This document shows positions 9,583 through 17,411 of a stretch of 64,000 bases of DNA, piece after piece. The first letter of the stretch is position 1. The number at the start of each line of letters is the position of its first letter. Made by a program: the position numbers and the translations under genes. Origin of the DNA: SG8-40 sp963792855 (lineage in GTDB: Bacteria > Pseudomonadota > Gammaproteobacteria > Burkholderiales > Eutrophovitaceae); NCBI GenBank assembly GCA_963792855.1, contig CAWBXZ010000017.1:1-64000 (forward strand), given 5' to 3'. A model generated the notes under the pieces. That model was not told the origin of the DNA. It was given only the letters and a program-made list of their open reading frames with translations, and did no database searches.

Positions 9583-9678
9583 GGCAGCCGCGAGGAGAAT
9601 ACGCCGTGGTATACGTCACTGCGGTCAACCCAACTGCAGATGCAGGCACGATGCCTCCGTGTTATGCGATTTTTCCGG

Positions 9679-10812
9679 TCAAAGGATCTTCTCGCCAAAC
9701 TTGGCGACGGCTTTTTCCGACAAGCGCAGACCGAGTCCGGGGTCCTGGTTCAGTGTCAGCCAGCCATTCGATATATCGGGCGGGTTCTCGAACAATTCGG
9801 CTTGCAGCGGGTCGCGCTCCGGGTCGGTGAATGATTCGACGATGCAACCCGCCGGACTCGCGGCAACAATATGCGCGTGAATGAAACAGTCGTGGTGCGG
9901 CGCGACCTGCACGTGATTCAACTCACACAGCGCAGCCAGCTTGCGTCCTTCGGTGAAACCGCCCGTCATGGTGCAGTCGAACTGCAGTATGTCGATTGCC
10001 TGTTCATCGACGAGCGCGCGGCATCCCCAGCTCGTGAGTTCGCTTTCGCCCGCCGACAGCGGAATGCGTGTGCGCTTTGACAGCAATTTCAGTTCGCGCC
10101 GGTCGTCCGCCCAGCGCACCGGTTCTTCCAGCCAGCGCGGGCGCAGCGGTTCGAGCAGGCGCGCACCTTCGATGGCGGTTGCCAAATCCCAGCCGCGGTT
10201 GACATCGACCATCAGGTCCTTGTCCTCGCCGATCACTTCGCGCACCAGTTCGAGGCGGGTCATGTCTTCGCTCAGCGGCACGCCACCGGCTTTGGCCTTG
10301 AAACCCTGGTGCCCCTGCGCCTTGAGCATCTCCATCTCGTCGCGCAATTCGGCCAGATCCTTGCCGTCCCGATAGTAGGCGCAGGTCACGTAACAGGGAA
10401 TCTTGTCGCGATATCCGCCGAACAAACGGTACAGCGGCAAACCGGCCGCTTTGCCGATGATGTCCCAGCAGGCGATGTCCACTGCGGCCGAGATGCGCAT
10501 CAGCGCTTCGCGCGACCAGCCTTTTTCATGGCCGAGCCGTTGTGATGTCAGGGCGAAAAGTTTCTGAAAGAGTTTTTCCGGTGCCAGCGCATCGGCGCCG
10601 ACAACCTGATCGCCAATGCCGGTACGAAACGCATGAATCGCTGCCTCGATGGGCGTGTAACTGGTGGCGAGGCCGAAACCCTCGATACCCTCGTCGGTCC
10701 GGAGCCGCACCAGAATCTCGTTGGCCCGCGGCACGATAAAGTGGCTGACCCAATGCGGCCGGCCAGTGTCCGGTGCGCGCAGGATGAATACTTCGAGCTT
10801 GGTGATCTTCAT
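9679..10812 (-). CDS. Mandelate racemase/muconate lactonizing family enzyme
   Basis: Enolase-superfamily enzyme of 377 residues that would abstract a proton alpha to a carboxylate. The lid domain begins MKITKLEVFILR, and this ATG is preferred over one 16 codons upstream because homologues start here. Catalytic features include the KxK lysines (FKAKAGG), metal ligands in VDVNRGW, LEEP and AGESE, and a late basic residue in APHHDCF. The last residue places it in the mandelate-racemase-like subgroup (sugar acid dehydratases and racemases) rather than the MLE subgroup. Its neighbours do not define the substrate. Confidence 0.88.
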   Translation of the reverse strand: MKITKLEVFILRAPDTGRPHWVSHFIVPRANEILVRLRTDEGIEGFGLATSYTPIEAAIHAFRTGIGDQVVGADALAPEKLFQKLFALTSQRLGHEKGWSREALMRISAAVDIACWDIIGKAAGLPLYRLFGGYRDKIPCYVTCAYYRDGKDLAELRDEMEMLKAQGHQGFKAKAGGVPLSEDMTRLELVREVIGEDKDLMVDVNRGWDLATAIEGARLLEPLRPRWLEEPVRWADDRRELKLLSKRTRIPLSAGESELTSWGCRALVDEQAIDILQFDCTMTGGFTEGRKLAALCELNHVQVAPHHDCFIHAHIVAASPAGCIVESFTDPERDPLQAELFENPPDISNGWLTLNQDPGLGLRLSEKAVAKFGEKIL

Positions 10813-10868
10813 TGTCGTGGTCAGTGTGGCTGGCGAAACCGTAATGATAAATGGGAACACGCGCGCCA

Positions 10869-11094
10869 GGCGCCGCGTTCCACAACTGGTTGGGATCTAC
10901 AGGTCCGGAATTGCCACGCCAATTTGTTCGAGTATGCCTTGCGGGGGCGCGCTGGACAGGCGGAGCAGGGGCCCCGCGGCCGGGGATGCGACCCTGTAAG
11001 CGCGCTCGGCGCCGCGTTCCACAGCGGGTCGGGATCTACAGGTTGGGAATTGCCACACCGATCTGTTCCAGTATCCCTCGCGGCGCCCCCCCGA
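10869..11094. repeat. Direct duplication of about 87 bases, one copy decayed
   Basis: Bases 10869-10955 and 11008-11094 align with about 80% identity and a 139-base offset. The right copy is the last 58 coding bases of the NTF2-like gene plus its 3' flank. The left copy still reads GILEQIGVAIPDL followed by a stop on the minus strand, against GILEQIGVAIPNL in the gene. It is therefore a downstream relic of a partial tandem duplication. Confidence 0.8.
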
Positions 11095-11479
11095 CAATCG
11101 GCTCAGGAAAAATGATCGTGAGTTTGCTGTCCTCAATACGGTAGTAAAAATAATGCGGCGGGATCTTCACCCGCTTTGCGGTCGGTGCAATCGGTTCCAT
11201 TCCGGGCAGCGCCCAGGTGCCGGTGTGGGTTCCGCTCTGGCGCCATCTGATCGCGTAATTGCCCTGGCCGCGGTCTTCGATTCCGTCGTGTTCGTATTTC
11301 CAGTCCGGGAACGCGGTGTACAACGCGTTGAGCATGACGAGGAACTGCGCTTTGTCGAGGATGCGGGTTGCGCTGATAAACAAGAGCTCGTCGGAAACCG
11401 TGGTGGCGACCTTGTCGACGTCGTGCATTTCAAGCCCCGTGACATACTCCGTCAGGGCTGCCGCTATGGCCTGGGTCAT
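11036..11479 (-). CDS. NTF2-like / SnoaL-like domain protein
   Basis: 147-residue protein with the alpha+beta-cone pattern of the NTF2/SnoaL superfamily. An N-terminal helix (ALTEYVTGLEMHDVDKVA) precedes LNALYTAFPDWKYEHDGI, and WRQSGTHTGTW lies in the sheet that lines the pocket in polyketide cyclase-like proteins. It is cytoplasmic, with no signal peptide. Members are isomerases, cyclases or ligand-binding proteins, so the reaction is open. The 3' end is duplicated just downstream as a decayed copy. Confidence 0.75.
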   Translation of the reverse strand: MTQAIAAALTEYVTGLEMHDVDKVATTVSDELLFISATRILDKAQFLVMLNALYTAFPDWKYEHDGIEDRGQGNYAIRWRQSGTHTGTWALPGMEPIAPTAKRVKIPPHYFYYRIEDSKLTIIFPEPIVGGAPRGILEQIGVAIPNL

Positions 11480-11512
11480 CGAATCGAAACAACCTTTCCC
11501 GTGTTGAATGCC

Positions 11513-12103
11513 CTAACGTGACTGGCGGCCTCTTGCCGCCATGACGAGGTCACGCACGGTAACGAGTGCCGCGACGATCAGTAAAACCAGTCCCGTCCAG
11601 ACGATGGTCCTGTTCGGTGGTTCGACTTTCTCCACCACATCAAGCGAGAGCGACGGCACTGTGTGCGGGTTGCCGATCTCTTCGAGTACAAAAACATAGT
11701 CCGCCGGATAGGGAATCTCCATCGGTCCCACATCCACCGTTTGTGTTCCGGAGCGCCTGGCGCCCACGACGATCGGACGCTCCAGAATCGTGTGGTCGAA
11801 CTGCGCGAGTGATGCCTGATACTGCAGGTCGGTTCCGGCTTCCGCATTCGCGCCGTCGCTGAACGAAAAACGCAGGCGCAACGCCACCTCGTTCATCTCC
11901 GGCGTCAGCGTCAGCACTACCGGCTTGTACGCTACACCATTCGCGAAGCGAAGAATGCTGCCATCCGGCATGACCCAGCGCGATGCGCGCTCGGTCATTT
12001 CGACTGTTTGTGACGTGCTGCCGCTGAGAAACAGGCAGTACGCATAGTAAGCCGGCCCAAGCAGAAGGCCGACCATGAGCAGCAGGGCGATCGCCGGCCG
12101 CAT
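11513..12103 (-). CDS. Unknown protein anchored at both ends
   Basis: 196 residues with a hydrophobic segment at each end (about residues 3-27 and 169-188) and a polar beta-rich region between. It is probably a bitopic envelope protein with a periplasmic middle domain. I recognise no family. The central part includes short stretches such as TLTPEMNEVALRLRF that resemble an immunoglobulin-like fold, which is only an impression. It lies 17 bases after the next gene on the same strand, so the two are probably co-transcribed. Confidence 0.6.
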   Translation of the reverse strand: MRPAIALLLMVGLLLGPAYYAYCLFLSGSTSQTVEMTERASRWVMPDGSILRFANGVAYKPVVLTLTPEMNEVALRLRFSFSDGANAEAGTDLQYQASLAQFDHTILERPIVVGARRSGTQTVDVGPMEIPYPADYVFVLEEIGNPHTVPSLSLDVVEKVEPPNRTIVWTGLVLLIVAALVTVRDLVMAARGRQSR

Positions 12104-12120
12104 CCGTCAGGCCGCCGTGA

Positions 12121-12480
12121 CTAACGATTCTTTCGGTTCGTCCATTTGCTGGCGCACTGCACCGGGGTGTTGCGCACCAGTTGTTCCTGCAACTTCGCAT
12201 CCGCCCAGTGAATGACGTTATGGCTGTCGCCGCTGGTGAGATTTTCCAGCTGCGTTTCGACTTCCGTCATGTTGCCGGCGACCCGGTCGCCCACTTTCGG
12301 TAACGGCAGACCGCGAGCGGAAAACAGACCGAACTTTTCGGGTTCGTCCGACGGCGGCAGTTCGACGACGAAATACCCGCATGTCGTGTCAATCCACGTA
12401 ACTTCCACCTCGGCTGCAAGGCCGGTTGACAGATGAATGCAAAGTGCCGCTGCGCCGGCAATCGTGATGCGTCTTTTCAT
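12121..12480 (-). CDS. Small exported protein of unknown function
   Basis: 119 residues with a clear N-terminal signal peptide (MKRRITIAGAAALCIHLSTGLAA, cleavage after about residue 22). The mature domain has two cysteines (TTCGYF and VQCASKW) that could form one disulfide. The start is taken at the ATG with GAGAG upstream, nine codons inside the longest frame. No family recognised. It pairs with the double-anchored protein downstream and may be its partner. Confidence 0.6.
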   Translation of the reverse strand: MKRRITIAGAAALCIHLSTGLAAEVEVTWIDTTCGYFVVELPPSDEPEKFGLFSARGLPLPKVGDRVAGNMTEVETQLENLTSGDSHNVIHWADAKLQEQLVRNTPVQCASKWTNRKNR

Positions 12481-12945
12481 ATCTCGTTCTCTCTCGCTGG
12501 ATCTCAAAAAAAATGAATGTCATTAATGCGCTGGCTGCCCGGACGTCCCGGCCGGTCGGGTGCTGCACTGTTGCGTCGCAGCACAACGAGGCGCTTGACT
12601 TACCCTTTCTGCATAGTACAACGTATAGTCCGGCATTCGGGAAGGAGGGCACGCCAGGGAGCTGTAATCGTGTATGCGAACGGCTTCAGCAATGTCGTGA
12701 CACGATCGGTCATAAGCGGCGTTTGGAAAGATGATGTCCTGCCGCTTTCCGGAACGGCCGTGGTCAGTGACTCGGCGGCGGCTGTTACGAATCATGGCGT
12801 TGATTCTGTCTCCCGTTGTTTCAGTTTGTTGGTTTGTGTCTCAGTTCAACCGGGAAGGTTGTTTGGCAACATAACAATACTCACCCCCCTGTGCCCGGGC
12901 TAGGGGGATAAGGGTTCATCAAGAACTTTCGGAGGAGAGCAAGCA
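12481..12945. other. Intergenic region upstream of the PQQ dehydrogenase
   Basis: 465 bases between divergent genes. No credible coding frame is seen. A six-base inverted repeat (CCCCCT / AGGGGG) lies at 12884-12906, about 40 bases before the dehydrogenase start, and could be a regulatory hairpin. A TTGACT occurs at 12595, but no well-spaced -10 box follows it. Confidence 0.4.
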
Positions 12946-14637
12946 ATGAAGCAATTGAAATTGAAGGGTGTCGTCGTAGCCCTGGCCATGGCCGGTTTTG
13001 CCAGCCTGGCGCAGGCGGGTCCGGTGACCGACAAAATGCTGGCGATGGATGCAGGGGACGAATGGTTGCATGCCAACGGCAACTGGGCGGGACATCGCTA
13101 CAGCACGCTCAGTAACATCAATGCACGCAATGCCAAGAAACTGAATGTGGCGTGGATGAAGTCCATCGGTGCCAAGACCGACACCATGGCCACACCGTTG
13201 TATCACGACGGCCTGTTGTTCATTCCGCAGGACAACAAGGTGTTCGCGATGAGTGCCGATGACGGCTCCATCGTCTGGAAATACGAGCACACGCTGCCCG
13301 AAGACTGGGGCGGTTACAACGTACCGTTCTTTACCGGCAAGCACCGCGGCGTGGCCATTTCGGGCATGTACGTGTTTTTCCTGTCTAACGACAACAAGCT
13401 GCACGCGCTGGATTACAAGACGGGCAAGGCAGCGTATGTCAAGGATTACCAGGACCAGGGATTCCCTTATCCAAAGGACTTTTCCCAGGCGGGTGATTCC
13501 AACGGGTACGTCAGTACCGTAGGTCCGCTGGCGATTCCGGGCGCGATCCTGTTGCCGATGAATGCAACCGATACCGGCGGCCTGCCGGGCTACGTGTTGG
13601 CGGTCAATCCGGCCAACGGGGACGCGATGTGGAAGGCCAACATGATTCCCGGACCGGGCGAAGAGGGTTATGACACCTGGCCCGAGGGCAGCCATGAATA
13701 CGGTGGTGCCGGCCCGTGGATTGTGGGTTCCTATGATCCCGATCTGAAAATGTACTTCACCGGCACGGCGAACGCCTACGAATGGAATCCGAAGAACCGC
13801 GGTGGCGGCGAAATGGACAACGTCGGTGCGGCCAGCATCGTCGCCGTCAATACCGGCGACGGCAGCGTGGCCTGGCGTTACGTCGGTGTTCCCGGCGACC
13901 CATGGGATTACGATCTCCCGCAAACACCGCTGGTGATCGATATCGATGGCAAGAAGACGATCGTGCAGCCGAACAAGACGGGCTACATCCATCATCTGGA
14001 TGCCAAGACCGGCAAGTTCCTGAAGGCAGACAAGTTCATCGATCAGGTGAACTGGATCAAGGGCTACGACAAGAACGGCCGGCCGATTGACATGATTCCC
14101 CTGCCGGAAGAAGGCGGCGATCCCGTTCTGGTCCAGCCAGGACTGCTTGGCGGCGTGAACATGTATCCGTCGGCATACAACCCGAAGACCGGGTTGGTCT
14201 ACTTGCCTGCTGCCGAGTCGGGAATGATGTATGGCTTTGAGGAAATCAAGATCATCAGCAACGTACGTCACTTCGGCGCTTACCAGGAATTCGAATGGGG
14301 GCCGGAAGTCGACAAGGCGGTCAACGTCAAGACCGGCGAGGAAGTCTGGCGCGATACCCAGGAAGGCGAACCAGGCTATGCCGGCGGCATGCTGACCACG
14401 GCCGGCAACATCACCGTATATACAACGCAGGGCGGGAAATTCACCGTAGCCGACGCCAAGAGCGGCAAGATTCTCTACCGGCTGAACATGGGTGGTGCTG
14501 CCAAATCGGGCCCGATGACCTACAAACACAAGGGCAAGCAGTACATTGTCCAGGCTTTGGGTGGTGTGGCGCAGTTTGGCCGTGACGAACCACTCAAGAA
14601 CGAGTTCGCCAGTGTAATTGTGGCCTTTACCAATTGA
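12946..14637 (+). CDS. Divergent PQQ-dependent alcohol dehydrogenase-like quinoprotein
   Basis: Periplasmic eight-bladed propeller quinoprotein of 563 residues with a signal peptide ending LAQA-G. The PQQ-dehydrogenase pattern is clear (NWAGHRYSTLSNIN, blade motifs such as DDGSIVWKYE and NPANGDAMWK). Cofactor-site positions differ from the norm. The adjacent Cys-Cys pair is absent and the protein has no cysteine in that region. The metal-binding Glu appears replaced by Asp209 (ATDTGG). Asn276 and the catalytic Asp321 are kept, and Asp323 gives the D-x-D motif associated with lanthanide enzymes. A strong GGAGGAG precedes the ATG. The next gene encodes a cytochrome c, its likely electron acceptor. 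Confidence 0.85.
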   Translation: MKQLKLKGVVVALAMAGFASLAQAGPVTDKMLAMDAGDEWLHANGNWAGHRYSTLSNINARNAKKLNVAWMKSIGAKTDTMATPLYHDGLLFIPQDNKVFAMSADDGSIVWKYEHTLPEDWGGYNVPFFTGKHRGVAISGMYVFFLSNDNKLHALDYKTGKAAYVKDYQDQGFPYPKDFSQAGDSNGYVSTVGPLAIPGAILLPMNATDTGGLPGYVLAVNPANGDAMWKANMIPGPGEEGYDTWPEGSHEYGGAGPWIVGSYDPDLKMYFTGTANAYEWNPKNRGGGEMDNVGAASIVAVNTGDGSVAWRYVGVPGDPWDYDLPQTPLVIDIDGKKTIVQPNKTGYIHHLDAKTGKFLKADKFIDQVNWIKGYDKNGRPIDMIPLPEEGGDPVLVQPGLLGGVNMYPSAYNPKTGLVYLPAAESGMMYGFEEIKIISNVRHFGAYQEFEWGPEVDKAVNVKTGEEVWRDTQEGEPGYAGGMLTTAGNITVYTTQGGKFTVADAKSGKILYRLNMGGAAKSGPMTYKHKGKQYIVQALGGVAQFGRDEPLKNEFASVIVAFTN

Positions 14638-14675
14638 GTTCCGTTGTGTAGAAGACCCTGAGACATAGAGGGTCG

Positions 14676-14709
14676 GGGCGCGCACTGAGAGGTGCGCGCC
14701 CTTCTTTTG
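14676..14709 (+). terminator. Strong hairpin after the PQQ dehydrogenase
   Basis: Ten-base perfect stem (GGGCGCGCAC / GTGCGCGCCC), six-base loop, followed by TTCTTTTG. It separates the dehydrogenase from the cytochrome gene, so the cytochrome may be expressed by partial readthrough or from its own promoter. Confidence 0.85.
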
Positions 14710-14795
14710 TCGTGATCGCGGATCGTTGCGGATCAGGTCAACATCAAAGGGTTCAGTCGCGTTGTGACCGACACGAAAACATTGAGGGAGTGCAG

Positions 14796-15194
14796 ATGCA
14801 GATAACGAAGTGGCTTTTGGCGGTGTTTTGTGCCGCAGGCTTGTGGATGGCGCTTGTGCCGGCCGGCATGGCTGAGGATGACGAAATACCGGAAGTGAAT
14901 CCCTATTCGGGCGACAAGAAAGCCATACGTTCCGGCCGCTCGTGGTACCGGAATGTGTGCAGTCCCTGCCACGGCGGCCGCGCCGACGGCCAGGGAGAGC
15001 GCGGCACCGGTGCGGATCTGCGCAAGCAAAAACTCGGTTACAAGGGTTTCGTCGAGGTTGTGCTCGAGGGCCGCAAGGTACAAGGCCGGATCCAGTTCAT
15101 GCCGGGCTGGCGCGGTGTGCTCAGTATGAAAGACATTCTGGAGATCACTGCCTATGTGGAGACGCTGGCACTGCCGGAAGCGAACTGGAAGTGA
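14796..15194 (+). CDS. Periplasmic mono-haem cytochrome c
   Basis: 132-residue class I-type cytochrome c. The signal peptide ends GMA-ED. One haem-binding motif CSPCH lies near residue 56, with RGTGADLR downstream and a probable axial Met in QFMPGW. GAGGGAG sits just before the chosen ATG, whereas the longer open frame upstream has no such site. It is about 160 bases downstream of the divergent PQQ dehydrogenase and most likely receives its electrons. Confidence 0.88.
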   Translation: MQITKWLLAVFCAAGLWMALVPAGMAEDDEIPEVNPYSGDKKAIRSGRSWYRNVCSPCHGGRADGQGERGTGADLRKQKLGYKGFVEVVLEGRKVQGRIQFMPGWRGVLSMKDILEITAYVETLALPEANWK

Positions 15195-15321
15195 GTATTT
15201 ACGGATGCAGCGGGGAGAGCGAGCGTGGCTCGCATTCGCTGTGTCCTCGATGGCCCGATGCGGGATGAGTCTCATGGTGCGCAGGGGCTGCGCGTCCGTG
15301 CCCGATGCAATCTGATTGATC

Positions 15322-16551
15322 TCAGGCGGGTTGGGTCGCGCGCACCGAGCGTTCGCCGACCCCGACCGCGGCAGCAAGCGCGATGAACTGGAATGTGCCG
15401 ATCAGAATGAATACCCAGCCAGGATGGCTGGTGTCCATGAGCGCGCCGAAGATCGGCGGCGAAATTGCCAGGCCGATGTCCAGGCCGGAGTAGACAACAC
15501 CATAGACGCGCCCCGTCGCACCCCGTGGCGTTGCCGCGCGCACCAGCAGGTCGCGCGACGGCCCGGCGAGTCCGGCGCCGAAACCGACGACGGCAAGCAT
15601 GGGCATTGCCATCCAGCCGGGCATCGTGCCGAGTGCCACGAGCGCAGCCGTGCCGCCCGAGATGGTAAACGCCACGGCGATAACGCGATCGTGGTATTGC
15701 GTTCTCGCTGCCGCAAAACCGCCGGCGATCAGGCCGGCCGCGCTGGCGAGCATGTACGCGGTAATGCAGGCCGTAGCGAACGTGAACGGCACCGAATAGA
15801 GATCACGCAAGGCCGCCGGCGCGAAGCTCTGAATGCCGCCGAACGACAGCGCCGAAATCAGGAAGAACACAAAACACATCCATACGGCAGGCTGGCGCAG
15901 GAAGGCCAGGGATCCGCTGGCGTCTGCGCGGTCGGGCGACTGTGCAACGGACGCCGACAACTCGCCCGGGTCCAGTAGTTCGCGCCATACGAACAGAACT
16001 GCCAGCACGGCGAACGCCAGCGCGGCGGCTGCCAGCAGGGCAATCCTCCAGTGAAACAGCGTCGCCAGACCTGCCAGAAACACGGGCGCGGCGGCCCAAC
16101 CCAGCGCGCCGGACAATCCGTGCACGCTGAAGGCGTGTCCCAGCCGTTGCGTCGTGACGCGCCGGTTGAGCACCGTGAAGTCGGCCGGGTGAAACACACT
16201 GTTGCCAAGGCCCGCCAGCGCGGAAAACAGCATCAGCACCGGGTAGCTGTTGCTCGACGCCAGTCCCAATGCGGCCAGGCCCAGCAGCGCGAGCCCGCCC
16301 AGCAGCACGGGCAATGCGCCGATACGGTCGACGACGAAACCGGCAAGCGCCTGACCGGCGCCCGAGATAATGAAGAACACCGTCATCAGCAGGCCGAGTT
16401 CGGCATAACTCAACCCGAATGCGTCCTTCAGCCACGGAAACAGCGGCGCGAGGAGCAGATGAAAGAAGTGCGAGGTGCCGTGGCCCAGCCCGACCAGGCC
16501 GATCACCTTGGCGTCGTCGCGCAGTGTCTGCGTCCCGGAAGTCATTGTCAT
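15322..16551 (-). CDS. MFS transporter
   Basis: 409 residues with about twelve hydrophobic segments, the standard major facilitator layout. The loop 2-3 region reads GFVVDRIGALPVLLGG, a form of the MFS signature G-x-x-x-D-R-x-G. The N-terminal half resembles fosmidomycin-resistance-type exporters (GHGTSHFFHLLLAPLFPWL), which is a similarity only. The substrate is unknown. It stands alone, with an unknown gene upstream on the same strand. Confidence 0.88.
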   Translation of the reverse strand: MTMTSGTQTLRDDAKVIGLVGLGHGTSHFFHLLLAPLFPWLKDAFGLSYAELGLLMTVFFIISGAGQALAGFVVDRIGALPVLLGGLALLGLAALGLASSNSYPVLMLFSALAGLGNSVFHPADFTVLNRRVTTQRLGHAFSVHGLSGALGWAAAPVFLAGLATLFHWRIALLAAAALAFAVLAVLFVWRELLDPGELSASVAQSPDRADASGSLAFLRQPAVWMCFVFFLISALSFGGIQSFAPAALRDLYSVPFTFATACITAYMLASAAGLIAGGFAAARTQYHDRVIAVAFTISGGTAALVALGTMPGWMAMPMLAVVGFGAGLAGPSRDLLVRAATPRGATGRVYGVVYSGLDIGLAISPPIFGALMDTSHPGWVFILIGTFQFIALAAAVGVGERSVRATQPA

Positions 16552-16636
16552 TTACCGGATTATTGGAATGCTCCGGGTGTGCAACATGCGAAGCGGAACA
16601 CGCGCGGAAGCGGCTGATTATAAGCCCGTCCAGGCC

Positions 16637-17164
16637 CTAGTTCAGAGTGCGTTCGGCGGGAATATCGTCTGTCCGGGCAGCATCGAGCGTTGGCACCTCG
16701 AGCGTTAAATCCCACTCGGCCTTGGTTGCCGCGTCCTTGATGAGTTTCATCAATCCGTGCAGCAGGTTTTCGCCCAGCGACAAATCCAGACCGTTGCCTG
16801 CCTTCGGCAGCATGGAGAGTATGGTCTGTCCTTTTGCATTGCGCCGGGCGCGTATGCGTGTGACCAGAAACGGCGTGTCGCCGAGCGGATGTTCACGCTT
16901 CGGGTCTTTGGTCGCTTTTGAAAACTGGACTTTCCTGAGCGCCTTTTCGTGCTCGAACCCAAGCAGGGCCTGGCGTGCTTCAGGGCTGGCCTGGGACTGG
17001 ATCTCCGGTCGCGACTGCGCAATTTGCAGCAATACCGGCCAGAAGCGTTTTACCAGCCGGCGCGTCATCCAGAACAGAATTTCCGCTGACCCGGAGAAAC
17101 ACACGTGGACAAGCAGGCGATCGTCTTCTGGCAGAAACTCGACTGTAATGCGCTCCAGATTCAT
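16637..17164 (-). CDS. Conserved-looking cytoplasmic protein of unknown function
   Basis: 175 residues, no signal peptide or membrane segment, rich in charged residues. It starts MNLERITVEFLPEDDRLLVHV, an extended beta-rich beginning, and continues with helical and basic regions (FEHEKALRKVQFSKATKD). I do not recognise the family. The codon pattern and lack of repeats suggest a genuine gene. It may be co-transcribed with the MFS gene 85 bases downstream. Confidence 0.6.
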   Translation of the reverse strand: MNLERITVEFLPEDDRLLVHVCFSGSAEILFWMTRRLVKRFWPVLLQIAQSRPEIQSQASPEARQALLGFEHEKALRKVQFSKATKDPKREHPLGDTPFLVTRIRARRNAKGQTILSMLPKAGNGLDLSLGENLLHGLMKLIKDAATKAEWDLTLEVPTLDAARTDDIPAERTLN

Positions 17165-17411
17165 CGTGTCAGTTTACTGGAAGGTTGTCGAAATCAGAAA
17201 CCGGCCGGAATAGAGGATGCCGCCGGAGCCCTGTCCGGGTCTCAAGGGCAACGCAGTGCGCAAGACGCGGGCTGCCATTCAGCAAAACGTCTCGATGGCA
17301 TCGACTGCACAACGGGTTACGGACTGGCGGCCCGGTTTTCCGACAATCCGGTACGTGCGGCGGTTGTCCGCCGGCGGCGTCGTAGCGCGCTAGACAGCGA
17401 ACATCGTCGCT

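Noticed and set aside
10851..11144. Plus-strand frame over the duplicated 3' ends
   Set aside because: Antisense to the NTF2-like gene; its internal repetition only reflects the DNA duplication.
12885..12907. CCCCCT/AGGGGG hairpin as a riboswitch
   Set aside because: Only a six-base stem with no conserved core that I recognise; noted as a simple inverted repeat.
12919..14685. Long antisense frame of 588 codons across the PQQ dehydrogenase
   Set aside because: It mirrors the coding strand of a clear gene and has no family features; its length reflects codon bias.
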